Of a DNA stretch of 64,000 nt, positions 1 through 11,193 are shown piece by piece. Source of the stretch: Przewalskia tangutica (lineage: Eukaryota > Streptophyta > Magnoliopsida > Solanales > Solanaceae). Every line of letters begins with the position of its first letter. Position 1 is the first letter of the stretch. The position numbers and the translations under genes are program-made. The notes beneath the pieces are model-generated. The model did no database searches, was not told the origin of the DNA, and saw only the letters and a list, made by a program, of their open reading frames with translations. Where the stretch lies: contig CM056738.1 in the NCBI GenBank assembly GCA_029844215.1, forward strand, positions 66,369,593-66,433,592. Direction: 5' to 3'.

Positions 1-912
1 TAAGCTGTTATGTTAGTGTACTATCACTCACCTCTTGAGATGATACCGGGGGTTAAGTCGCCTCCGACGCGGTAGACTCAGCGATGCAGGACCATGATTC
101 GAGAATACCTCACGCGGTCCAGGGGGCCTATGCGCGAGCTACGAGTTCGTGTTAGTATGCGGGTTATGCCTCACGCGTCATGTGGCTATGCGGATAACGA
201 GTCGGGGACGATGCCGAGGAGTAGCTACCGATGCGGGTTATACCTCACGCGGCCTACGTGAGTGGCGCGCGACTCGGAGTCGAGGATTAGGCTTGCCGAA
301 TGATGATATGGGCGAATGACCTGCTTTGAATCATTCGCAGTCTAGAAAAGACCTATTACAGTTTACCTATTGTTGCTCTTGTTTGTGATGTGGCACTATG
401 TGCGGTTTCCTTGGTTGTTTCATACATACTTGCAAAACTGTTTTTAAAATGATATGTTTCACTTAAGTATTTTACAGTTTCATATACTTAGTACCTGTTG
501 TACTGACCTCCTTCGGGGGGCTGCGTTCATGCCGCAGGTAAGGGCAAGCAGGTGCTAGATCCACATTCTTAGGATCTCTACGTTGGTGTCGGGAGCTCCA
601 TCTTTTCCGGAGGCTCTACTTTTGGGTATGATCTCCCTGTTGTAGATAGTTTTGTACAGTAAGGTACGGGCCCCGTCCCGCCATAGTTGTATATTTAGAG
701 GTCCAGTAGTCATGTTATGCAAAGGTTGATGTAACTGCTAAACCATGATTATATATATATATGCCGAAAGGCGATGTTTTCTCACATAAACTGTGTCCTA
801 TTTTATAAACTGTTTCATGTCTTGCTTTATATTTCCGCTGATTACTCTGATGTATGACTACTTGGGTGCCCCGGTAAGGCACCAGTCACGGGCCCTGGAA
901 CGGGTCGTGACA
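1..912 (+). repeat. A1 5' LTR, 3' part (left end outside window)
   Basis: This is the last 912 bp of an LTR of family A. It matches 7254-8165, the end of the 3' LTR of the same element, almost base for base. It ends in CGGGTCGTGACA and is followed after four bases by a tRNA-iMet primer-binding site. It holds a GC-rich short repeat (about 50-290), a CTGCG hairpin (521-537), a run of TA and a GCCGAAAGGC hairpin (763-772). No gene is present; the short open frame at 793-1020 runs across the LTR/PBS junction and is accidental. Confidence 0.93.
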
Positions 913-916
913 AAAG

Positions 917-928
917 TGGTATCAGAGC
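917..928 (+). other. A1 primer-binding site, tRNA-iMet
   Basis: TGGTATCAGAGC, the standard plant sequence complementary to the 3' end of initiator tRNA-Met, lies four bases (AAAG) after the LTR end. Minus-strand DNA synthesis would start here. Confidence 0.95.
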
Positions 929-1117
929 TGTTAATCCTCGGAAAGTGTCTACAGACCGTATCTAGTAGAGTCTTGATTATCGGTGTGTTGTGCACCACAC
1001 CAATAATCAGGAGGCTATAGGATATTTAGGATTGGTTTCCATTCTTCTCATTCTGAGATCGTGCTTTAGAGCTGTGTTATAGGTTGGACCCCTCTAACGT
1101 ATTCCTTTCGTATGCTT

Positions 1118-2340
1118 ATGCCTCCACGTAAGGCAACCCGCCCGGCGGCAAGGCAAGCAGGAGTCGCTAGCAGACACCCAGAGTCACGAGGGCTCGTGCC
1201 CACTATACGAGACGGCGAGTTCTATGACGCCGCCACCAAAGAGACCACAGCACCTACACCTCCCGTCCCACACTGGGCGGAGGAGTTAGGGTACAAGGAG
1301 ATGTCCCATCTTTTGGCTAAAGTCAGGCCCGACACGGAGAGGCCGATGCGGCAGCCCAGCCTCCACCCACTGCATTGTTCACCCGAGGCGGAGAGTTTGA
1401 GGCTACGAGACTTCTTGAGTTGTAGAGCACCGAGTTTTATGGGTCGAGGCCGAGGATGATCCGCAGGAGTTCATCCGTCGCCTAGAGGATTTTGAGAGTG
1501 ATCGGGCGCTGAGACCGAGTCCGTGATCTTTGGTTCACATAGGTCGCGTGATACCGCAATCGATTGGTTTGATTCACGGAGTTATCCCGGAGAGCACGTC
1601 CCCGCCTACTGGGATGAGTTCTCGAGGCTTTCTCACTCACTTCTTGCCTCCACGGATGGCGAGGCGCGGCCGATAGATTTTTACCGCCGAGGCGCAGAGG
1701 ACGACCGTCGGGAGTACAATGTCGAGTTTGATTCATTGGCTCGATATGTCCCAAAGATTGGTAGCAGATATGGAGGATAGGTGCACCGCTATGTCACCGG
1801 CTAGACGACTATATGGCCGAGTCATGCGGGTTTCTCCACCGTATGGACATTACCCGACGCAGCTCACGCCTGATGCGGCGAGCGCAGAGGTCGACGAGCC
1901 GACAGACGCAGCAGGAAGGCCAGACGGAGGGTCGTCGTGGTTATCGTGGGCGGCCTCAGCAGAGCCTAGATTCGCACCACGCCCACCAGAGCACTCGCAC
2001 CGCCCTCAAGACGCAGAGTTTTCGAGGGCGCAGGCCCTGTGGCTTCGTGACGCCCGAGTAGCAGATGATCGCCGATCGACCACCCCAGTGGCCGATGCGG
2101 TGGATCCCATTACGGAAGTGTGGTACTACTTTTGGAGCTTGTTACGCCAGGCCGCAGGTCACTTTGGCGAGGATTGTCCGACCGGGGCAGCGGTGGTAGG
2201 CTCACCTTCGTGTTTTGTTGCCGCTTCATCATCTCCTACAGCTTACTCGCCCCGAGGCGTGGTGCTCATGGTCGGCAGGTCGCGCAGGTCGTGGCTCGTC
2301 CAGCTTCTAGCGGTCCTCGTAACCGCATTTATGCTTTGTC
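1118..2340 (+). pseudogene. gag: A1 gag, frameshifted
   Basis: This is the capsid/nucleocapsid gene of a Ty3/gypsy element, which packages element RNA in cytoplasmic particles. The start ATGCCTCCACG (MPPRKATR...) at 1118 matches the gag start of all other copies here; an upstream in-frame ATG at 1112 is less likely. The first frame stays open to 1459 and includes LRLRDFLSC, then the frame changes. The capsid core follows in pieces: DTAIDWFDS near 1549 and YNVEFDSLARYVP near 1719-1752. The end of a zinc knuckle (GHFGEDCP) is readable at about 2155-2180, but its first cysteines are lost. At least three frame changes make it non-functional as given; several lie at CAG/CTG or CG sites and may be sequencing error. 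Confidence 0.85.
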
Positions 2341-2352
2341 CACCGACAGATC

Positions 2353-5300
2353 GTGAGGCCTCACCGATGTCGCCGCAGGTACCTTATCGCTGGGTTTGAT
2401 GTGTATGCTTTGATAGATCCGGTTCTACTGGCCCCATATATCTCCCTTGTTGCTAGTAGGATAGGGATAGAGCACGAGTCCATAGACCCTTTCGAGGTAG
2501 CTACGCCGTGGGTGATTCGTGGTAGCTCGGCGGTATATAGAGCTTGTCCCGTGACTATTTATCGTCGGACCTAGCCGACTTGATAGAGTTGGAGATGACC
2601 GACTTCGACGTGATTATGGGATGGATTGGCTAGCTTCTTGCTACGCCAATGTTGACCGCAGAGAGAGTAGTACGGTTCCAGCTTCGGCGAGCGGTTGTTG
2701 AGTGGGAGGAGCACGGATCGCCGAGGGTAGGTTTATTTCCTACCTCAAGGCTAGGAAGATGGTGCGTAAGGGTATATCTACCATCTCGTCGGGTGTTTGA
2801 TATCAAGTCGCGTACCAGATTTTCGCCGCCTGTGAGTCACGAGTTCCCGACGTGTTTCCTGATGACCTCCCGTATCCTCCCGAGAGGGAGATTGAGTTTT
2901 GTATTGACATATTGCGGCACACTCGGCTATTTCCATTCCGCCATACGTAATGGCACCGCCGAGTTGAGAGAAAGAGACCACCGAGGATTTGGCCGGAGAA
3001 GGGCTTCATTAGGCCCATGTTTCCCGGGGCGCCGTATTGTTCGTGAAGAAGAAGGACGGACGCCGCGCGTGTGTTGATTACAGCACTGAACAAGGTGACC
3101 ATTAAGAACGATACCCTTCCCGTGATTGATGATTTGTTCGACGATTGCGAGCGCGAGATGTTTCTCCAAGATTGATCTGCGTCGGCTATCATCGTTCGTG
3201 TCGAGAGGTGGATGTCCCTAGGATCGCATTCGGACCAGACGCATTATGAGTTCGTGGTCATGTCTTTTGGTTGACCAATGCTCCGCGGTATTCATGGATT
3301 TGATGAACCGAGTGTTCAAACCATTTTTGACACGCTTGTGATAGTGTTCATTGATGATATCTTGGTTTATTCTCGCCAGAGCAGAGCACGCGAGCATTTG
3401 GCGATCGTGGCCGATAGCTTCTCAGGCGGTTACGCCAAGTTTTCCAAATGTGAGTTTTGGTTGACTTCGATGGCGCTTGGGCATATTGTCGGCTGATGGC
3501 ATTCGAGTTGATACGCCAAGATCGAGGCGCCAGACTTGGCCTAGACCTACTATCCGACGAGGTTCGCAGCTCGGGCCTTGCAGTTATTATCGGCGGTTCG
3601 TGAGAAGTTTGCTTCTATCTCGCACCATTGACTAGCCGACTCGTGGCGCCAAGTTCCATGGATGATGCTTGTGGCGTGGTTTCGATTGCTAAAAGAGAGA
3701 TTGACGATCGCTCGCTTCTTACTCTTCCGCAGGTCCAGATGGTTATGTCGTGTATTGTGATGCGTCGTGCATCGGGTTGGGATGCGTGTTGATGCAAAGC
3801 ATGGCGGTTATAGCATATGCATCCCGACACCAAGAAACACGAGGAACTACCCCACCCATGATTTGGAGTTGGTACCGTGATTCACGCCAAGATCCGGAGG
3901 CACTATTTGTATGGGTTCACGTGGATATTTATACGCACCACAAGAGCCTCCAGATATCTTCACCGGAGGAGCCGAACTTACACGGCGAGACGGTGGTTAG
4001 AGTTGCTTAAGGATTACGATGTTGATATCTGTACCACCCGGGAAGGCTAATGTGGCGTATGCTCTTAGTCGTAGGTCACGGGGAGCCTATCGGATGTGCA
4101 GCAGAGAGGAGGACATGGTTCGTGATTTGCATCGATTAGCGAGCCTTGTGTCCGCTTGATTGATTCCGATAGCAGCGGGTTAGAGTTCGTGAGGTTGCGA
4201 GTCTTCTATCGTCGGCGAGGTGAAGAGGCAACAGCTCGAGGATCGGCTTTGATTCGATATCGTGATACGCCTCTTCGTGAGGGCAAGGTCCTTTGAGGTA
4301 GCACTGATGGGGTGCTAAGGTTTGAGGGCGCATCGGTGTTCCAGATGTTTCGGGACTTCGCGCGAGTTCTGGGAAGCACACAGCGCGCGTTACTCTATCC
4401 ATCCAGGGTCGACCAAGATGTACCACGAACTTAGATCGGGGTATTGGTGGGATGGCTTGAAGAGGGACGTTGCAGAGTTCGTAGCTCAGTGCCCGTGTTG
4501 TCGCAGTGAAGGTAGAGCACCGGAGGCACGTGGTTTGTTGCGCATTTATTGAGATCCCGACTGGAAGTAGGAGGTAATCAACATGGATTTCATCACGGGA
4601 TTACCTCGCACTCGAGGAGACATGATTCTATATGGGTTATCGTCGACAGTCGATTAAATCAGCCCACTTTCTTCCCGTCAGACGACTTTTTCGGCCGAGG
4701 ATTATGCGGACTTTACATCCGAGATCGTCGATCGCATGGAGTCCCTACTTCGATCATATCGCATGTGAGCCCGATTTACGGCTAACTTCGAGATCCTTCC
4801 GAGGGGTTTAGGACGCAGCGTGAGCACGAGTAATCGCATTTCATCCACGCATGACGGACAGCAGAGCGCACTATCCGCACTCGAGGATATGTCGCGAGCC
4901 CGTGTTATTGACTCTGGTAGTTGGGAGGATCATTTGCCTCTAGTTGAGTTCGCATATAATAATAGCTACCACTCCAAAGATTCGGATGGCGCCTTATGAG
5001 GCCTTGTATGGGAGGAAGTGCGAGATCGCCTATAGGTTGGTTCGATGTGGGCGAGTGCGGCTAGTAGGACCAGATTTGGTACATCAGTGATGGATAAGGC
5101 GGCTTATCCGAGGCGGCTATTGACACTTTCGTAGTCGGTAAGTCGATGCAGATCATCGTCGTCGGCATCTTGAGTTCGAGGTTCATGATTGGGTTTTCCT
5201 AAAGGTGTCACCCATGAAGGGTGTGATGAGATTCGGGAAGAAGGGGAAACTCAGCCCAAGGTACATTGGGCCATTTCAGATTGTCCGCAGGGTAGGCAAG

Positions 5301-5616
5301 GTTGCCTATGAGTTGGATCTGCCGTCCGATCTCGAGGCAGTACATACGGTTTTTCACGTATCTATGCCGAGGAGATGTATCGGATCCATCTAGGTACACC
5401 CGATTGACGATGTCCAGTGTGACCGAGGGTTATCGATGAGGAGATTCCCATAGCGATAGTCGATCGTCAGTTAGGCGTCTGACCAAGGACGTGGCTTCCA
5501 CAAAGTCTTGTGGCGGAACGAGCTCGGGAGGAGATGACGGGAAGCCGAGGAGGACATGAGACGGAAGTATCTCACCTATTCCCCACACCTCCGTAAATTC
5601 ACTTTCCTACTTGTAA
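2353..5616 (+). pseudogene. pol: A1 pol: PR-RT-RNaseH-INT-chromodomain, broken
   Basis: Polyprotein of a chromovirus-type Ty3/gypsy element. Protease: GFDVYALIDP at about 2394-2423, but the residues after DP (GST in A2) are altered. Reverse transcriptase about 2830-3520, with the catalytic FIDDILVYS at 3347-3373. RNase H about 3720-4000 (VYCDAS, then HVDIYTHHKSLQ, where A2 has TDHKSLQ). Integrase: zinc region about 4390-4520 (YWWDGLKRDV, CPCC), core about 4575-4990 and C-terminal part 5170-5390 (RFGKKGKLSPRYIGPF). A chromodomain-like tail ends at the stop at 5614. The order PR-RT-RH-INT defines Ty3/gypsy. Frame changes occur every few hundred bases, so no full protein is encoded. Family assignment is firm; the Tekay/Del lineage is an inference from the tail. 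Confidence 0.88.
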
Positions 5617-5706
5617 ATTTTCGTTGTCGTTTACGCCTAAGTGTTGCTTCAGGCCGTGTGTGGCATTTACAATCGCTTAAGCTTCTTCGATAATCGTTTG
5701 GGAAGG

Positions 5707-5736
5707 AACATTCGACGAATGTTTCTAAGGGGAGAA
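5707..5736 (+). other. A1 palindrome and polypurine tract
   Basis: AACATTCG-A-CGAATGTT (5707-5723) is a perfect inverted repeat. It is followed by the polypurine tract AAGGGGAGAA (5727-5736), which directly abuts the 3' LTR and primes plus-strand DNA. Confidence 0.88.
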
Positions 5737-6108
5737 TGTTATACCGTATTTCGGAGTATGTACGTAAGGGAATACGACAAAGTCTAGCCTTAAAGATAAG
5801 CCTTGGACGCTTTTATTTGTACACAACTCACTAAAAGAATCGCTTTCCGACGAAACGCTTTCCACGCCTTTCGTAGAGTAAATTCCGCTATGCCATTTCT
5901 TATTTTGCGGATTTTTCCAGAGACGAACATTTTGGACCAACGGAGGGCAACACTTGGCACCTCCCATTGGTGGACTTGAATCGCCCATTTGGACGAATTA
6001 AGAACCCTTGGCACGTTTTTTGTGCCTTGTGCACAAGTCAAGGGTTGGTAGGATATTTGTGTTTAGTTAATCCTCACCCTACACTTGCCTTGCACTTGTC
6101 TTAATCTT

Positions 6109-6168
6109 GGCCATTGGTTGGCCACTTCTTGACCTATAAATACCCTTAGAGATGAAGAGTTCTTCATC
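6109..6168 (+). promoter_or_regulatory. A1 3' LTR core promoter
   Basis: GGCCATTGGTTGGCC (6109-6123) holds a CCAAT box (read on the minus strand) inside an inverted repeat. The TATA box TATAAATA follows at 6135-6142. GATGAAGA-GT-TCTTCATC (6151-6168) is a perfect 8-bp inverted repeat spanning the place where transcription should start, about 25-32 bp after the TATA box. The same arrangement recurs in A2 and A3. Confidence 0.7.
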
Positions 6169-6861
6169 CACAAATCTTCCAAGTCTTGAAAAATCCTCTC
6201 CTCTCCTTTGTAGTCTTTTCGCCCAAAACACCTCCTCCTCTTGTGAAGGCCCTTGGCCGAATACCCCTCTAGCCTAGTAGTTTGGCCGAGGCCCCCTAGC
6301 CTAGCCAAAAATCTACCACCCTCCCTTGTTAGAAACGTTACCTTCTTGTATCGTTATAATGCACAAAATACCCTATCCCAAATACCTTAGTACTTAGTAG
6401 AAGTTGTGAATAACTTCTACGGTTCTTGAGCATACAACTTAGAGCAAAACCTTGCTCAGCGCGACTTTTCTAGGATATTATTGGGCTTACCGAGGTAATA
6501 ATCCTAACCTCTTTTGTATTAGAGAATGCATACTGTAAGTATAAGAATAAGTATTAATCACTTGAAGAATATCACGTATAGAATTGAACTATTACCACAA
6601 AGAAGGGTTTAAAGAAGAATAATCAAATCAGATTTACATAGGATCGTTTCACAAGAGACTTATATAGCTCACCGGTAGGGAAGTGCTGCCCGACTTTCCA
6701 TAAAATTGTGAACCCTCTGCTTAGAATGACCTTTAGAGTAGTCTTTGATAGATATCTGTGACTATTATAGTCGACTCTCTGTGACATATTCAACTTAAGG
6801 TGGTTTTCACGAGAAGGTATGTGATTCTTTCTAAAGCATGATATTTTACAATATATATAAC

Positions 6862-6963
6862 TACGGAATGCCTCACGCTTAAGCCCGAATAATACTTACA
6901 GAATGCCTCACGCTTAAGCCCAATAACACTTACTAAGAATGCCTCACGCTTAAGCTGAATAAT
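6862..6963 (+). repeat. Triple GCCTCACGCTTAAGC repeat in A LTR
   Basis: Three tandem units of about 33-36 bp, each containing GAATGCCTCACGCTTAAGC followed by an AATAA/ACTTAC spacer. Equivalents are at 8537-8632 and 15747-15846, and on the minus strand near 41088-41200 and 48380-48490. No coding role is seen. Confidence 0.85.
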
Positions 6964-8165
6964 AAAGATCTTAAAGCATTTCAAAAGAATCTCGAATCAT
7001 TTTAATGTAAGAGAACTAATTGGTTTTTAAACGTAAGCTTAAGAGTTATACTAGCCTTATGGGAAGTTAAGTATAACCACTTAAGATTGATAAAAGACAC
7101 GCTTTGCCTATGTGTTTATAACGGACTTATATTGAATTGTGAAAAGAATAATAAGATGGTTTGATAAGTAGACATGATATGATGCTATGTGTGTTAGTGT
7201 CTTGTAATAGTTGTGAAAAGAGTATTCTTGTTGGCTTATGTCGTTTAAAGATAAGTCGTTATGTTAGTGTACTATCACTCACCTCTTGAGATGATACCGG
7301 GTAAGTCGCTCCGATGCGGGTAGACTCGCGGTGCAGGACCATGATTCGAGAATACCTACGCGGTCCAGGGGGGCCTACGCGAGCTACGAGAGTTCCGTGT
7401 TAGTATGCGGGTTATGCCTCACGCGGTCTATGTGGCCATGCGACAACGAGTCCAGGCGATGCCGAGGAGTAGCTACCTCGATGCGGGTTATACCTCATGC
7501 GGGCCCACGTGAGTGGCCTATGCGGACTCAGGAGTCCGTGATTAGGCTATTTGAATGATGATATGGGCGAATGGCCTGCTTTGAATCATTCGCAGTCTAG
7601 AAAAGACCTATTACAGTTTACCTATTGTTGCTCTTGTTTGTGATGTGGCACTATGTGCGGTTTCCTTGGTTGTTTCATACATACTTGCAAAACTGTTTTT
7701 AAAATGATATGTTTCACTTAAGTATTTTACAGTTTCATATACTTAGTACCTGTTGTACTGACCTCCTTCGGGGGGCTGCGTTCATGCCGCAGGTAAGGGC
7801 AAGCAGGTGCTAGATCCACATTCTTAGGATCTCTACGTTGCCTGAGCTCCATCTTTTCCGAGGCTCTACTTTTGGTATGATCTCCTGTTGTAGATAGTTT
7901 TGTGCGATACAGGTATGGCGCCCTGTCCCGCCATAGTTGTATATTTCCTTAGAGGTCTGTAGTCATGTTGTACAGTGTCGGATGTAACTGCTAAACCATG
8001 ATTATATATATATATGCCGAAAGGCGATGTTTTCTCACATAAACTGTGTCCTATTTTATAAACTGTTTCATGTCTTGCTTTATATTTCCGTTGATTACTC
8101 TGATGTATGACTACTTGGGTGCCCCGGTAAGACACCAGTCACGGGCCCTGGATCGGGTCGTGACA

Positions 8166-9805
8166 CTAATCCTAACCCTCTTTTGAATTAGAGAATATAT
8201 ACTGTTGTAGTATAAGAATAAGTATAAATACTTAGAAGAATATTGCAGAATAGAATTGAACTGTTACCACAAGTAGGCGGTTTAAAAGAATAATCAATCA
8301 GATTTTACATGGATTGTTTTCACAGAGACTTATATAGCTCACCGTAGGGAAGTGCTGCCCGACTTTCCGTAGAATTGTGAACCCTCCGCTTAGAATGACC
8401 TTGAGTAGTCTTTGATAAATATCGTGACTATTATAGTGACTCTCTGCGACATATATTCAACTTGGCGGTGGTTTTCATTGAGAAGGTATGTGATTCTTCC
8501 TAAAGCATGATATTTTACAATATATATAACTACGGAATGCCTCACGCTTAAGCTCGAATAACACTTACTAATGCCTCACGCTTTAAGCCCGAATAACACT
8601 TACTACGAATGCCTCACGCTTAAGCACGAATAATAAAGATCCAAAGCATTTCAAAGAATCTCAATCATTTTTAATGTAAGAGAACTAATTGGTTTTTAAG
8701 CGAAGCTTAAGAGTTATACTAGCCTTATGGGAAGTTAAGTATAACCACTTAAGATTGATAAAAGAAACAATTTGCCTATGTGTTTATAACAACCTTTTTA
8801 TATCAATTGTGAAAAGAATAATAAGAGGGTTTGATAAGTAGACATGATATGATGCTATGTGTGTTAGTGTCTTGTAACGTTTGTGAAAAAGAGTATTCTT
8901 GTTGTGCTTATGTTGTTTAACGATAAGATGTTAGGTTAGTGTTGCATCACTCACCTCTTGACATATTACGGGGTTGTCGCCTCCGACGCGGGTATACTCA
9001 GTGATGCGGGACCATGATTCGAGAATACCTCATGCGGGTCCAAGGACCTACGCGGAGCTACGGAGTTCGAGTTAGTGTGCGGTTATACCTCACGCGGTCA
9101 TGTGGCTACGCGACGACGAGTCGGGACGATGCCGAGGAGTAGCTACCTCGACGCGGGTTATGTACCCTATGCGCCTATGTGATTGGCCTATGCGACTACG
9201 GAGTCCGTGATTAGGCTTGCATGGTGATACTACGCAATGGCCCCGCCGATCATTCGCGGCCTAGAAAAGACCTATTACGCTTACCTATTGTTGCTCTTGT
9301 TTGTGATGTGCACTATGCGGTTTCCTGGTTGTTTTATACATACTTGCAAAACTGCTTTTTAAAATGATATGTTTCATTTAAGTATTTCGATTTCATATAC
9401 TTAGTACTGTTGTCTTCGACTCCTTCTGGGCCGCGTTCATGCCGCAGGCGGGCAAGGGTGCTAGATCCACATTCTTAGGATCTCTACGTTGGTGTCTGAG
9501 CTCCATCTTTTCCGAGGCTCTACTTTTGGGTATGATCTCCTGTTGTAGATAGTTTTGTATACAGTGGTATGGCGGCCCGTCCCGCCATAGTTGTATTTTT
9601 CTTAGAAGTGCAGAGTCATGTTGCATGTTGTCGATGTAATCGCTAAACCATGGTTATATATATATGCCGAAAGGAGATGTTTTCACATAAATGGTCTTAT
9701 TTTATAAATCGTTTCATGTCTTGCTTTATATTTCCGCTGACACTCGATGTATGACTACTGGGTGCCCTGAGAAGGCACGATCCACGCCCCGAACGGGTTG
9801 TGACA
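8166..9805 (+). repeat. A2 5' LTR, head missing
   Basis: Starts abruptly with CTAATCCTAACCC, which corresponds to 15378 inside the A2 3' LTR, and runs to the LTR end GTTGTGACA. About 790 bp of LTR head is absent here and should lie left of A1, outside the window. The first five bases (CTAAT) are the expected right-hand copy of the A1 target-site duplication. Confidence 0.9.
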
Positions 9806-9809
9806 AAAG

Positions 9810-9822
9810 TGGTATCGAGAAG
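9810..9822 (+). other. A2 primer-binding site, damaged
   Basis: TGGTATCGAGAAG stands where the other copies have TGGTATCAGAGC. The change falls on the CAG, the site type that differs most between copies throughout this window. Confidence 0.75.
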
Positions 9823-10001
9823 ATAATCCTGGAAAGTGTCTCTGACCGTATCTAGTAAGTCTTGATTATCGGTGTTGTGCACCACACCAATAATCGTGAG
9901 GCTATAAGATATTTAGGATTGGTTTCCATTCTTCTCATTCCGAGATCGTGCTTTAGAGTGTGTTATAGTTGGACCCTCTAACGTATTCCTTTCTGCAGAT
10001 T

Positions 10002-11020
10002 ATGCCTCCACGTAAGGCAACCCGGCAGAGACCACAAGACTACAGCACCCACACCTCCCGTCCCACACCGCTGAGGAGTTAGGGCAAGGAGATGGCCCAG
10101 ACTTTTGGCTAAAGTCAGGCCCGACACGGCGAGAGGCCGGACGCGGCAGCCTGGGTTCGACTCAGCAGCCTCGATCGCACTGGTGCACCCGAGGCGTATA
10201 GTTTGAGACTACGAGATTTCTTGAGTTGTAGCCCGCGAGTTTTACTGGTCGAGGCCGAGGATGATCCGCAGAGTTCATCCGCTACCTGAGAATCATGAGG
10301 TGATCAAGGCCTCGGAGGCAGAGTCCGTGACCTTGTTCGCGATCGCTGCGTGATACCGCAATCGATTGGTTTGATTCATGGGAGTTATCCCGGAGAGCAC
10401 GCGTCCCCGCCTACTGGGATGAGTTCTCGCAGGCTTTCTCACTCACTTCTTGCCTCCACAGACGGCGAGGGCGCGGTCGATAGATTTTTACCATCGAGGC
10501 GAGAGGACGACCGTCGTGGAGTACAATGTCGAGTTTGATTCATTGGCTCGATATGTTCCAAAGCATTGGTAGCGAATATGGAGGATAGGTGCACCGCTAT
10601 GTCACCGCTAGACGACTATATGGCCGACTCATGTGCGGGTTTTTCTCTCCAGCCGGGTATGTACATTACCCGCATGCAGTCTCACGACCTTGGATGCGGC
10701 GAGCGCAGAGGTCGACGAGTGGGCGACGCAGCAGAAGGGCGGGGCGAGGGTCTTGGTGGTTATCGTGGTGGGCGGCCTCGCAGCAGCCTAGATTCGCAAA
10801 GACACCGGCTCGAGCACTCGCACCGCCTCAAGACACCGAGTTTTCGAGGGCGCATCGTGGCCCCGGGCTTCGACGTCGAGTAGCAGAGGCATCGCCGACG
10901 GACCACCCCTCATGGGCCGATGCGGTAGATCCCATTACGGAAGTGTGGTACTACTTTTGGAGCTTGTTACGCCAGGGCGCAGGTCACTGCGAGGATCGTC
11001 CGACCGTGGCCTGTGGTAGG
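10002..11020 (+). pseudogene. gag: A2 gag, frameshifted
   Basis: Capsid gene starting ATGCCTCCACGTAAGGC (MPPRKATR) as in A1. The first frame runs out after some 30 codons. Later frames hold recognisable capsid pieces: LRLRDFLSC near 10204, WFDS-like sequence near 10370, EYNVEFDSLARYV near 10520-10555, then DYMADSCAGFSLQPGMYITRMQS at about 10614-10680. The nucleocapsid knuckle region (about 10960-11010) has lost most Cys/His spacing. About 100 bp of the N-terminal region present in A1 (the stretch after MPPRKATR) is deleted. Non-functional as written; some frame changes may be sequencing error. Confidence 0.85.
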
Positions 11021-11193
11021 CTCACCTTCGAGTTCGTTGCCGCCATCATCTCCTACGCTTACTCGCCCCGAGGGCGTGGTACTCATGGGTCGCAGGTCGC
11101 GCAGGTCGTGGCTTGGGTCCCTTCTAGCGTCCTCGAACGCATTTATGCTTTGTCCACCGATAGGATCGTGAGGCCTCACCGATGTAAATCGCT

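Larger units (their letters stand above)
5737..8165 (+). repeat. A1 3' LTR (2429 bp)
   Basis: Starts TGTTATACC and ends GGGTCGTGACA. It contains the palindrome/CCAAT/TATA promoter group (5940-6170), a triple repeat around GCCTCACGCTTAAGC (6862-6963), a GC-rich minisatellite (about 7300-7550) and the CTGCG hairpin (7776-7792). The sequence after it is the middle of another A LTR, so A1 sits inside the 5' LTR of A2. Confidence 0.93.
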
